This document shows, in pieces, positions 1-7,348 of a DNA stretch of 40,499 nt. This DNA comes from JAEUIV01 sp033763795. Its GTDB lineage: Bacteria; Planctomycetota; Phycisphaerae; Phycisphaerales; UBA1924. The translations under genes were made by a program, and so were the position numbers. The number at the start of each line of letters is the position of its first letter. Position 1 is the first letter of the stretch. The notes beneath the pieces are model-generated. The model did not search any database. It saw only the letters and a list, made by a program, of their open reading frames with translations, and was not told the origin of the DNA. The stretch covers positions 1 through 40,499 of the forward strand of contig JANRJV010000015.1 of the NCBI GenBank assembly GCA_033763795.1. Reading direction: 5' to 3'.

Positions 1-80
1 CGGCGGGCGACGCGTCGCTGGCGCCGACGGCGGGCGCGGGGTCCGGGTCCGCGGAGGGGCGCGTTACTGATTCGGCGTGA
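1..80 (+). CDS. Possible C-terminal end of an upstream gene (partial)
   Basis: From base 3 a plus-strand frame reads an Ala/Gly/Ser-rich tail (AGDASLAPTAGAGSGSAEGR...) and stops with TGA at 78-80. Nearly every codon ends in G or C until the last few, as in real genes of this window. It would overlap the 3' end of the convergent PilZ gene by 17 bp. With only 25 codons visible no function can be given, and it may be a chance open frame. Confidence 0.3.
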   Translation, partial: AGDASLAPTAGAGSGSAEGRVTDSA

Positions 81-495
81 AGCCGTCGGCGGTGAGGCCG
101 TCGAGGGTCGTGTCGCGTGCGGCGTATTCGGCGAGGCGGCCGAGGTGTGCGCGTGCGGCGGCGGGGACCTCGACGAACTGAAGGCCGGCCTCGGCGCGTC
201 CCCAGTTCTGCTTGCGCGACCAGACGACTCGCGCGGCGACCTTGAAGGCACCTTCGGGGCCGAAGACGGTGAGTACGCCGACCTGTCCGGGCGGCGGCAG
301 GGCTTTGCGGCGTGCGCTGATGCGCATGCCCGTGCGCGAGGCGTTGATCACCTCGCCCCATGAGGTCTTGACGCCCGCGCAGGCGACGCGGCCGGCGCGG
401 CGCTTGTTGGCCTCTGGGTCGACGCGCGGGGCGGGCTTACCCATCTGGAGGATGCTGCGGAACATGCTTCTGGGGAATCGGCCCAACCGGAGCAT
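64..495 (-). CDS. PilZ domain protein
   Basis: This 143-residue protein is a single PilZ-like domain. PilZ domains bind the second messenger cyclic di-GMP through an RxxxR motif and a D/NxSxxG motif. Here an arginine cluster (KRRAGR, about residues 31-36) is followed about 15 residues later by NASRTG (about 52-57), which fits that spacing. The rest has the beta-strand character of PilZ (VGVLTVFGP, FKVAARVVWSRK, AGLQFVEV). No enzymatic domain or membrane segment is attached, so it is probably a small adaptor that changes partner contacts on binding c-di-GMP. It lies 69 bp downstream of gatB on the same strand. Family call is fairly sure; ligand binding is inferred. Confidence 0.75.
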   Translation of the reverse strand: MLRLGRFPRSMFRSILQMGKPAPRVDPEANKRRAGRVACAGVKTSWGEVINASRTGMRISARRKALPPPGQVGVLTVFGPEGAFKVAARVVWSRKQNWGRAEAGLQFVEVPAAARAHLGRLAEYAARDTTLDGLTADGFTPNQ

Positions 496-564
496 CGCTT
501 CAGCGCGTGGCGCCGAGGCCGGGGCGACAGGGCCGATGGCGGGGCTTATCGGTCTGGGGCGGGC

Positions 565-2112
565 TCAGGACTGGCCGAGAAGCTTGAGGAGGGCTTCGCG
601 GACGGCGGCGGCGTCGGCCTTGCCTCCGGAGCGCTTCATGACGTCGCCGATGATGCGGCCCAGGGCCTGGAGCTTTCCGGCGCGGACGTCGTCGGCGGCT
701 TTGCCCGCGGCGGCGATGGCGTCGTTGCACCAGGCGACGAGGGCGGTCTGATCGCGGACCTGAAGAAGGTTGAGGCGTGCCGCGGCGTCGGGGGCGGCCT
801 GGTCGCTGGTGCAGAGCTCGCCGAAGAGCTCGTCTGCGCCGGCTGCGCTGATCTCGCCGCGCTCGCGGAGGGCGACGATCCCGCCGAGCTGCGCGGGGGT
901 GATGCCGAGCTGGCTGGCGAGGACGCCGCGTTCGTTGGCGCGTTTGAAGCCTGACTGGAGGATGAGGTTGGCGGCGAGGCGGCCGGCTTTGCTCCGGGTG
1001 ACGGGGTCGGCGGCGCCGAGGGTGCGGCAGGCCTGGTCGGTCGACTCCTCGAAGAGTGTGCAGATGGCGCGTTCCTCGACGAGTGCGGCGGCCTCTTTGG
1101 GCCCGAGCGAGAACTCCTCGCGGTAGCGGGCCGCGCGGGCGGCGGGGAGCTCGGGGAGCTCGTCGCGCAGGCGGGCGATCCATGAGTCGTCGATCGTGAG
1201 CGTGGGGAGGTCGGGGTCGGGGAAGTAGCGGTAGTCGTGGGCGTCTTCTTTCTCGCGCTGGAGGAAGGTGGTCTGGGTGGTATCGTCCCAGCCGCGGGTG
1301 GCCTTGGCGCCGCGGCCCATGATGCGGCCGTCTTCGAGGAAGCGGCGGGGCTGCTCGCGGAGCTCGTATTCGATGGCGCCGCGGAGGCTCTTGAAGGAGT
1401 TGAGGTTCTTGACCTCGACGATGGGCGTGGTGATTTCCCGGCCGTCGGAGAGGGTGAGGGCGCAGTTGATGTTGGGCTCGAAGCGCATGTGGCCGCGCTG
1501 CATGACGCCCTCGGTGACGCCCAGGAAGCGGCAGACGCCGCGGAGCCACTGTGCGAAGGCGACGACCTGGTCGGCGGAGGTGAAGTCGGGGGCGGTGACG
1601 ATCTCGAGGAGTGGTGTGCCGGCGCGGTTGTAGTCGGCGATGGAGAAGTCGATGCGGGCGCCGCCCGGGGCTTCGTGGAGGAGCTTCCCGGCGTCTTCCT
1701 CGAGGTGGGCGCGGATGATCGCGACGCGGGCGGTCCGTTCGGCGCCCGAGGCGTCGGCGACGGGGAAGTCGGCGGCGCCGTCGAAACAGATGGGCAGGTC
1801 GTACTGGCTGAGCTGGTAGTTCTTGGGGAGGTCGGGGTAGAAGTAGCTCTTGCGGTCCCAGCGTGTGAGGGGGGCGATGCGGCAGCCCAGGGCCAGGCCC
1901 ACGAGCATGGACATCTCGACGGCCCGGCGGTTCATGACGGGGAGGGCGCCGGGGAGTCCCAGGACGACGGGATCGATGAGGGTGTTGGGGTCGGCTTCGT
2001 AGTGCTGGGGATGGGCGGGGCTGGGAGCGCGCGTGAACATCTTCGAGCGGGTGGCGAGCTCGACGTGGATCTCGAGGCCGACGATGAGGCGGGTGTCGGT
2101 GACCGTGAGCAC
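565..2112 (-). CDS. gatB: Aspartyl/glutamyl-tRNA(Asn/Gln) amidotransferase subunit B
   Basis: GatB, with GatA and GatC, converts misacylated Glu-tRNA(Gln) or Asp-tRNA(Asn) to the correct amide in the cytoplasm. The 515-residue product has the family opening (GLEIHVELATRSKMF), the kinase-like core (YFYPDLPKNYQLSQYDLPI, RAHLEEDAGKLLHE, DYNRAGTPLLEIVT, MRFEPNINCAL, EVKNLNSFKSLRGAIEYE, HDYRYFPDPDLP) and the C-terminal YqeY-like helical tail. Length is about normal. The start is GTG at 2112; a -10-like TACCAT ends 6 nt upstream and there is no Shine-Dalgarno, so the mRNA may be leaderless. gatA and gatC are not in the window. The gene is divergent from the ketosynthase locus across an 82-bp spacer. 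Confidence 0.96.
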   Translation of the reverse strand: MLTVTDTRLIVGLEIHVELATRSKMFTRAPSPAHPQHYEADPNTLIDPVVLGLPGALPVMNRRAVEMSMLVGLALGCRIAPLTRWDRKSYFYPDLPKNYQLSQYDLPICFDGAADFPVADASGAERTARVAIIRAHLEEDAGKLLHEAPGGARIDFSIADYNRAGTPLLEIVTAPDFTSADQVVAFAQWLRGVCRFLGVTEGVMQRGHMRFEPNINCALTLSDGREITTPIVEVKNLNSFKSLRGAIEYELREQPRRFLEDGRIMGRGAKATRGWDDTTQTTFLQREKEDAHDYRYFPDPDLPTLTIDDSWIARLRDELPELPAARAARYREEFSLGPKEAAALVEERAICTLFEESTDQACRTLGAADPVTRSKAGRLAANLILQSGFKRANERGVLASQLGITPAQLGGIVALRERGEISAAGADELFGELCTSDQAAPDAAARLNLLQVRDQTALVAWCNDAIAAAGKAADDVRAGKLQALGRIIGDVMKRSGGKADAAAVREALLKLLGQS

Positions 2113-2118
2113 GGGGGC

Positions 2119-2124
2119 ATGGTA
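2119..2124 (-). promoter_or_regulatory. Candidate -10 element of gatB
   Basis: On the minus strand TACCAT ends 6 nt before the GTG start of gatB. That spacing would put transcription initiation at or next to the start codon. No good -35 is visible. Confidence 0.33.
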
Positions 2125-2182
2125 TTGCAGCGGCGTGGGAGCGTCGGCGCGGCGTGCGGGGGGCGTGCGCGGGCGCGGCTCC

Positions 2183-2188
2183 TAGAAT
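2183..2188 (+). promoter_or_regulatory. Candidate -10 element of the ketosynthase-like gene at 2195
   Basis: TAGAAT matches the -10 consensus at 5 of 6 positions and ends 6 nt before ATG 2195, so transcription would start about at the start codon. The -35 region is G/C-rich and poor. Confidence 0.42.
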
Positions 2189-2194
2189 GGGGTC

Positions 2195-3520
2195 ATGCAA
2201 CGCCGAGTCGTCGTTTCAGGATGCGGAGCGGTCACGGGTTTCGGCTACGGCGTGCAGCCGCTGTGGGAGGGCCTGTACGCGGGGAGGTCGGTCCTGCGGC
2301 GGGTGCGGGCGTTTGACCCGACGGGCCACCCCTGCCAGGCGTCGGGTGAGGCGGCGGATTTCTCCGCGAAGGATCACGTGCCCAAGCACTACCGCAAGGC
2401 GGTGAAGGTGATGGCGCGTGACATCGAGCTGGCGGTGGGGGCGGCGAAGGCGGCGGTCGAGGACGCGGGAGTGCGGACGAGGGGGAACTCGGAGGAGGGG
2501 CAGGCGACGACGTATGAGCCCCGACGGATCGGGTGCCAGATCGGGGCGGGGCTCATCGCGGCGGAGATTCCCGAGCTGACGCTGGCGCTGGCGGCGTCGC
2601 AGGACGAGCGCGGGGCGTTCAGCTACGAGAAGTTCGGTCGCGGGGGGATGGACAATCTGAACCCGCTGTGGCTGCTCAAGTATCTGCCCAACATGCTGGC
2701 GTGCCACGTGACGATCATCCACGAGGCGTGCGGTCCTTCGAACACGATCACGTGCGGCGAGGCGTCGGGCGTGCTGTCGATCGGCGAGTCGATGCGGGTG
2801 ATCGAGCGCGGCGACGCGGACCTGTGCTTCGCGGGCGGGGCGGAGAGCAAGGTGAACCCCATGGGGTTCCTGCGGATGCACCTGGCGGGGCGGACGGCGC
2901 CGATCGAGGCGGCGGAGGGTGATGAGGAAGTGTGGCGGCACGTCCGGCCGTTCGATCCTCAGGGACGGGGGACGGTGCTGGGCGAGGGCGGGGGGATCCT
3001 GTTGCTGGAGGCGTTCGACACGGCGGCGGCGCGCGGAGCGAAGATGTCGTGCGAGCTTCTGGGTTTCGGGGCGGGTCATTCGCCGATGCTGGGCGGGCCC
3101 GGGGAGAAGGCCGAGGGACTGCAGGCGGCGATCGAGAACGCGCTGGCGGACGCGGGCATGGACCCGGACGCGATCGATGCGATCGTGCCGCGGGGTCTGG
3201 GGGCGCGCGCGTGCGATGAGGAGGAGGCCGAGGCTCTGCGGCGCGTGTTCGGCGGGCGGCTGGGGCGGATCCCGCTGGTGACGACGGCGCCCAACATCGG
3301 CGACGCGACGGCGGGGGGCGGGGGCATCGCGGCGTGCGTGGGTGCGATGTGCATCCGGCATCAGATGCTGCCAGCGCGGCTGCACGCCGGTGCGCCGGCG
3401 GCGGGGCTGGAGGCGGGGGCGGCGGCGGCGCGGGACGCCCGCCTGAGGCGCGTGCTGGTGTGCACGGGCTCGCTGGGCGGTCAGAACGGGGCGCTGGTGA
3501 TGGGGCGGGTGGACGGCTAA
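2195..3520 (+). CDS. Ketosynthase-fold protein without catalytic residues (chain-length-factor-like)
   Basis: This 441-residue protein has the full thiolase fold of FabF-type beta-ketoacyl-ACP synthases, with family landmarks such as ERGDADLCFAGGAESKVNPM (about 204-223), RPFDPQGRGTVLGEGGG and a C-terminal GSLGGQNGAL. The catalytic Cys-His-His triad is missing. Using the conserved GPS and SGVLSIGE segments as anchors, the nucleophile position is Glu189; the HGTGT histidine is Arg333 (PRGLGA) and the MGH histidine is Asp370 (NIGDAT). It therefore resembles chain-length factors (KS-beta) of type II polyketide systems, which pair with an active ketosynthase, and an intact one is encoded at 4123. 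Cys187 lies two residues before the nucleophile position but out of register. Function as a heterodimer partner is inference. Confidence 0.85.
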   Translation: MQRRVVVSGCGAVTGFGYGVQPLWEGLYAGRSVLRRVRAFDPTGHPCQASGEAADFSAKDHVPKHYRKAVKVMARDIELAVGAAKAAVEDAGVRTRGNSEEGQATTYEPRRIGCQIGAGLIAAEIPELTLALAASQDERGAFSYEKFGRGGMDNLNPLWLLKYLPNMLACHVTIIHEACGPSNTITCGEASGVLSIGESMRVIERGDADLCFAGGAESKVNPMGFLRMHLAGRTAPIEAAEGDEEVWRHVRPFDPQGRGTVLGEGGGILLLEAFDTAAARGAKMSCELLGFGAGHSPMLGGPGEKAEGLQAAIENALADAGMDPDAIDAIVPRGLGARACDEEEAEALRRVFGGRLGRIPLVTTAPNIGDATAGGGGIAACVGAMCIRHQMLPARLHAGAPAAGLEAGAAAARDARLRRVLVCTGSLGGQNGALVMGRVDG

Positions 3521-3629
3521 GGGCTGCCCCGGTGCTCCCCCGAGCGGGATTGGTGTGATACGCTTTATCCCCCCCGGGACGCCGCTGGTGGCGCCCGGAA
3601 CGCGAACCGCTGAACCTACGGAGATCTAC

Positions 3630-4130
3630 ATGCGTCCCCGGTACGACAACGATCATGAGCGCCGCCCCGCCATCCGCAACGAGGACCTTGATCCGGCGCT
3701 GACCGAGGTCAGCCGGAAGGTGATCGGCTGCGCGATCGAGATCCACACGGCGCTGGGCCCTGGCTTCGACCACGAGACGTACGTGCAGGCCATCTCGCGT
3801 GACCTGACGGAGCTCGGGGTGAAGCACTCTGTGAACCACGTCTTCCCGGTGTATTACCGCGGGAAGGAAGTGGGCAAGCACAAGGCTTCGCTGTTCGTGG
3901 ACAGCCGCTTCCTGGTGCAGGTAGTGTGCGATCCCGAGGAAGTGGGCGGGTTCGAGCGCACGGCGCTGCGAGCGCAGCTGCGCTCGGCGGACCTTGAGCT
4001 TGGGCTGATCATCAACTTCCACCGCCGGCGTCTGAAGGACGGCGGGCTGGTGCGCGTACTGAACCCCGACAAGCTCGAGGCGCTGCGGGGCCACCCCGAC
4101 GCGACCGACGGCGAAGACGATCATGGCTGA
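3630..4130 (+). CDS. GxxExxY-family protein with a degenerate nuclease site
   Basis: The 166-residue product matches the GxxExxY family (PD-(D/E)XK nuclease superfamily): VIGCAIEIHTALGPGFDHETY (about 31-51) carries the name motif, followed by FPVYYRGKEVG and ELGLIINFHRRRLKDG. In typical members the active site reads ADLLV...VELK; here it is ASLFV...VQVV, so the Asp is Ser87, the Glu is Gln97 and the Lys is Val99. Nuclease activity is therefore unlikely and a binding or structural role more plausible. ATG 3630 is chosen because GGAG lies just upstream. The stop overlaps the next gene's ATG by 8 bp, indicating translational coupling to the active ketosynthase. The role in this locus is unknown. 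Confidence 0.82.
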   Translation: MRPRYDNDHERRPAIRNEDLDPALTEVSRKVIGCAIEIHTALGPGFDHETYVQAISRDLTELGVKHSVNHVFPVYYRGKEVGKHKASLFVDSRFLVQVVCDPEEVGGFERTALRAQLRSADLELGLIINFHRRRLKDGGLVRVLNPDKLEALRGHPDATDGEDDHG

Positions 4131-5493
4131 AGCCCGCGCGGCGGAACGCGTGGTCATCTCGGGCTCGGGGTGGATCACTCCGCTGGGCGACGATATCGAC
4201 GCCGTGTGGACGAGCCTGCTGGAGGGTCGGAGCGCGGTCGGTGCGGTGAAACGGTTCCCGGCGTCGACGTTCGCGACGAACTTCGCGGCGGAGGTGCCGG
4301 GCTTCGAGCTGGGGAGGTACCTGGAGCGGACCGAGCCGCACGAGCACGCGCACGTGAACAGCCTCTATGCGCTGGGGGCGGCGGCGCGGGCGTGGCGTCA
4401 GGCGGGGCTTGGCCCGCCCGGCGCGCCCGGAGCGTCTGGGCCCCGGGGCGGGGGCCGGCGGCTGGGCGTCTACCTCGGTGCGGGCGAGGGGATTCTCGAC
4501 TTTGATAACTACGTGGCGGCGAACCTGGCGGGCTGGGACGCCTCGGCGCGGACGGTGAACGACGAGCGGTGGGCGCGCGAGGCGTACGAGCGGCTGTCGG
4601 CGCGGCGCGAGGTGGAGCAGGAGCCGCAGATGGCGGTGGCGCACGTGGCGCACGCGTTCGGGGCGCGCGGGCCCGCGTTCAACTGCATGACGGCGTGCGC
4701 GGCGAGCACGCAGGCGATCGGCGAGGCGTTCGAGATCATCCGCCGGGGCGACGCGGACGTGATGCTGGCCGGGGGGACGCACTCCATGATCCACCCGCTG
4801 GGGATGATGGGGTTCATCCGTCTGACGGCGATGAGCAAGCGCGTGGACGATCCGTCCGGGGCGGCGCGGCCGTTCGACGCGACGCGCGACGGGTTCGTGA
4901 TGGGCGAGGGGGCGGGGATCGTGGTGCTGGAACGTCTGGATCATGCGCTGGAGCGCGGGGCGACGCCTCTTGCGGAGGTGGTGGGGTACGGCTCGTCGGC
5001 GGACGCGTACCGGATCACGGACATCCAGCCCGAGGGGCTGGGGGCGATCGCGGCGATGTCGGAGGCGCTGACGCAGGCGGGGATCGATCCGCGTGCGACG
5101 GGGCCCGGGGGCCGGCCGCTGGTGCACTACATCTCGGCGCACGGGACGGGCACGAAGGAGAACGACTCCATCGAGACTCGGGCCGTGAAGGGGCTCTTCG
5201 GGGAGCTGGCGCCGAAGGTGCCTTTCTCATCGATCAAGTCGATGATGGGGCATCTGATCCAGGCGGCGGGGGCGGTGGAGCTGATCACGTGCGTGCAGGC
5301 GATCCGGACGGGGTTCGTGCCTCCGACGATCAATCTGCGGACCCCGGACCCGGCGTGCGACCTTGATTATGTTCCCAACCGGGCGCGGGACCTGAGGCCG
5401 GTGGGCGGCGTCGATGTCGCGATGAGCAACTCGTTCGGTTTCGGGGGGCAGAACGACACGATCGTGCTGCGGCGTTTCGCGCGGGCTTCGTGA
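4123..5493 (+). CDS. Beta-ketoacyl-ACP synthase, catalytically intact (FabF/KS-alpha-like)
   Basis: This 456-residue enzyme should catalyse decarboxylative Claisen condensation of an acyl chain with malonyl-ACP. All active-site parts are visible: nucleophile Cys192 in FNCMTACAASTQAIGE, His340 in SAHGTGTKEND, Lys372 and His377 in IKSMMGHLIQAAGAVE, and the closing NSFGFGGQNDTIVL loop. It starts inside the end of the GxxExxY gene (8-bp overlap), so translation is probably coupled. With the catalytically dead paralogue at 2195 it gives a KS-alpha/KS-beta-like pair. No acyl carrier protein, malonyltransferase, ketoreductase or dehydratase gene lies nearby, so the product cannot be told, and ordinary FabF duty cannot be excluded. 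Confidence 0.92.
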   Translation: MAEARAAERVVISGSGWITPLGDDIDAVWTSLLEGRSAVGAVKRFPASTFATNFAAEVPGFELGRYLERTEPHEHAHVNSLYALGAAARAWRQAGLGPPGAPGASGPRGGGRRLGVYLGAGEGILDFDNYVAANLAGWDASARTVNDERWAREAYERLSARREVEQEPQMAVAHVAHAFGARGPAFNCMTACAASTQAIGEAFEIIRRGDADVMLAGGTHSMIHPLGMMGFIRLTAMSKRVDDPSGAARPFDATRDGFVMGEGAGIVVLERLDHALERGATPLAEVVGYGSSADAYRITDIQPEGLGAIAAMSEALTQAGIDPRATGPGGRPLVHYISAHGTGTKENDSIETRAVKGLFGELAPKVPFSSIKSMMGHLIQAAGAVELITCVQAIRTGFVPPTINLRTPDPACDLDYVPNRARDLRPVGGVDVAMSNSFGFGGQNDTIVLRRFARAS

Positions 5494-5560
5494 GGCGCGG
5501 GGCGTGGCCGGCGCGGCCCGGTGGGTTTGAGGGCGAAGCGCAAGAGAACAGCCGCGAAAG

Positions 5561-5600
5561 GCGCGAGCCCATCGCGGCCGAGCTTCCGGCTCGCTCGCGC
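5561..5600. terminator. Candidate hairpin after the ketosynthase locus
   Basis: GCGCGAGC (5561-5568) pairs with GCTCGCGC (5593-5600), and CGAGC/GCTCG around a TTCCG loop (5579-5593) gives an alternative inner hairpin. It lies between the converging ends of the ketosynthase (5493) and the minus-strand gene at 5663. No T-tract follows, so terminator function is a guess. Confidence 0.28.
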
Positions 5601-5662
5601 CCGCACAAGCGCGCGGCTTCAGCCGGCACAATGGTCCGTTGACGGGGCGGGGCCCCGGCGGG

Positions 5663-6118
5663 TCAGGGGGTGGTCATCTCGTTCAGGGCGGCGAGCCTCT
5701 GCCGCATGACGGCGCGGATCTGGGCCCGCATGACGACGGCGTCGATGTTCAGCCTCTGGAGGTCCTCGGCGGTGGCGCCGGAGCGCTGCGCGCGGCGCTG
5801 GGCCGTGGCCAGGGCGCTGTCGAGCGAGCGGATGGCGCGGTCGGCCTCGCGGCGGATGCGCTGCTCGGCGGTGCTGAGCTCTTCGGTCGCCGAGTCTTCG
5901 GAGCCCTGCTCGCGGAGCGAGGCGACGCGGCGCTCGGTGCCGGAGACGAGTGTGTCGAGCCGATCGCGGAAGCGTTCGAAGACGCGCGTGAGGCGCGGCC
6001 GCTCGTTCTCGACGATCGAGGGGGCGGCGTTCTGCGGCGGGGCCTCGCCGGCGCCCGCGAGCGAAGCGAGCGTCAGAACGAATCCGGCCGCCGCGATTTT
6101 CAGAGTTGTCCCGCGCAT
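5663..6118 (-). CDS. Small secreted alpha-helical protein of unknown function
   Basis: The frame is open further upstream, but the likely start is ATG 6118: it follows a GGAGGG Shine-Dalgarno and begins a clear signal peptide (MRGTTLKIAAAGFVLTLASLAGAGEA). The 151-residue product is exported and the mature part is almost all charged helix (RPRLTRVFERFRDRLDTL, EQRIRREADRAIRSLDSALA, RAQIRAVMRQRLAALNE), likely coiled coil. No enzymatic motif is seen. I do not recognise the family. Confidence 0.65.
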   Translation of the reverse strand: MRGTTLKIAAAGFVLTLASLAGAGEAPPQNAAPSIVENERPRLTRVFERFRDRLDTLVSGTERRVASLREQGSEDSATEELSTAEQRIRREADRAIRSLDSALATAQRRAQRSGATAEDLQRLNIDAVVMRAQIRAVMRQRLAALNEMTTP

Positions 6119-6385
6119 GTCGCCCTCCGTTTCGGCGCCCGAGCTCAACCGGCTCGCGTGGCGCCCGGTGTGTGGATCGGAGGAGCGGGGGATCAGCTTG
6201 ACGGTTGCGGGGCGTATCGCGCGGAATCTGCGCGGGTTCACCCGAAGGGAGAGACCTTGCCACGCGTGCGGCGGCGTGCGGCGGTGAACTCTCGGACGTG
6301 CGCGCAGATGCGGCGGGGACGAGGTCCGGAGAACGCGCTCGAGGGCGCGCGACGAATGTCACGGCGCGGCGTGGCGCGCGGGCGC

Positions 6386-6919
6386 TCAGAGGACGGTGAC
6401 GTCCAGTTTCTCGGGGGGTCGCTTGGTCAGGCGCCAGGCGTAGGCGAGGGCGGCGAGCTGCCGGGCGTCTTCCTCGGTGAAGGAGGCGAGGTCGAAGCTG
6501 TCGGCGTCGATCACGCCCCAGCATGCGGCGAGCTCATCGAAGAGCGGTACGACCGCCTCGGAGCGATCCTTGGGGTCGCAGGCGACGTAGTCCGGCCCGA
6601 GCACGGCGACATCGCGGACGACGACGGAGCGGCGCTCGCGCCAGCCCCGGCCGCAGACGCCGTGGAGGCCGATGGGTGAGCAGGCGGGCTTGTTGCGGCA
6701 CGGGCCGAGCAGCATCTCATCTTCGGCGGCGGTTCGGCCGTCGTCGGTGCGTTCGCGCGGGCCGACGTAGACGCCGATCCAGGAGACTCCGGTGGGCGCG
6801 AGGGCGTTCCAGAGCGCGTCGATGAGGGCGGCGGCGCGCGGGCCCCGGTCGTGCGGCGGGTTCGCCGGCGGCGCCAGCGCGGCGTAGTTGCGGCGCGGCG
6901 TGTTGGTGAGGGTGGGCAT
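6386..6919 (-). CDS. msrC: Free methionine-(R)-sulfoxide reductase (GAF domain)
   Basis: The 177-residue product is a single GAF domain of the fRMsr type, which reduces free L-methionine-(R)-sulfoxide using cysteines in the GAF pocket. The three family cysteines are present: Cys80 (NKPACSPI), Cys89 (GVCGRG) and Cys114 (YVACD), plus the RSEAVVPLF strand and the GVIDADS segment. Cys74 is an extra cysteine. It begins 27 nt after rpsR on the same strand, so the two are probably co-transcribed. No clear Shine-Dalgarno is seen. The assignment is from motif resemblance to the YebR/MsrC family. Confidence 0.82.
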   Translation of the reverse strand: MPTLTNTPRRNYAALAPPANPPHDRGPRAAALIDALWNALAPTGVSWIGVYVGPRERTDDGRTAAEDEMLLGPCRNKPACSPIGLHGVCGRGWRERRSVVVRDVAVLGPDYVACDPKDRSEAVVPLFDELAACWGVIDADSFDLASFTEEDARQLAALAYAWRLTKRPPEKLDVTVL

Positions 6920-6946
6920 GGCCGAGCGGGTTGCCCGAAGTCGCGC

Positions 6947-7186
6947 TTAGAGCGTGGCGCTGGTGTAGGGGAGGAGGCCCATGAAGCGGGCGCGCTTGAC
7001 GGCCTGGGCGAGCATGCGCTGCTCGCGGGCGGTGGTGGAGAGGCGCTTGCGGCCGTAGACCTTCCCGTTGGGGCTCATGGCTCGGCGGAGGGACTCGACG
7101 TCCTTGTAGTCGACGTACTCGATGCCCTTGGCGGACTTCTTGGTGACTTTGGTCTTGGTGGGGCCGAAGCGGTTGAACTGGCTCAT
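6947..7186 (-). CDS. rpsR: 30S ribosomal protein S18
   Basis: The 79-residue protein carries the S18 core: YVDYKDVESLRRAMSPNGKVYGRKRLS and the C-terminal AQAVKRARFMGLLPYTS. S18 sits in the 30S platform with S6. A GAGG Shine-Dalgarno lies 5 nt before ATG 7186. The usual neighbours rpsF, ssb and rplI are absent; here it stands at the head of a pair with the methionine-sulfoxide reductase. A -10-like TATACT (7268-7273) and a leader hairpin lie upstream. Confidence 0.96.
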   Translation of the reverse strand: MSQFNRFGPTKTKVTKKSAKGIEYVDYKDVESLRRAMSPNGKVYGRKRLSTTAREQRMLAQAVKRARFMGLLPYTSATL

Positions 7187-7226
7187 GAAACCTCGATCCT
7201 CGTCATGGACTGGCGGCCCGGATGGG

Positions 7227-7245
7227 CGCCGCGTACATCGCGGCG
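7227..7245 (-). promoter_or_regulatory. Hairpin in the rpsR leader
   Basis: CGCCGCG (7227-7233) and CGCGGCG (7239-7245) form a perfect 7-bp stem with a 5-nt loop, about 40 nt upstream of rpsR. S18 leaders in many bacteria carry an S6:S18-binding element, but I cannot identify its consensus here. Confidence 0.28.
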
Positions 7246-7267
7246 GGCCGGGCGACGGGGGGTGAAG

Positions 7268-7273
7268 AGTATA
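7268..7273 (-). promoter_or_regulatory. Candidate -10 element of rpsR
   Basis: TATACT on the minus strand matches the -10 consensus at 5 of 6 positions. It would give a 5' leader of about 75 nt before rpsR, containing the 7227-7245 hairpin. The -35 region is poor. Confidence 0.38.
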
Positions 7274-7348
7274 TCGCGATGGCGGGGCCGCGAGGGGGCT
7301 CGGCGCGCGAGAAGGGATCTGTCAGGGATTCGCAGGGCCGCGCGGGGG

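Noticed and set aside
500..2200. Long Arg/Pro/His-rich minus-strand open frame over gatB
   Set aside because: It is a shadow frame of gatB; the composition reflects GC-rich DNA read out of frame.
2195..3520. Cys187 as a shifted ketosynthase nucleophile
   Set aside because: Anchoring on GPS and on SGVLSIGE leaves no room for a two-residue shift, and both histidines are also lost.
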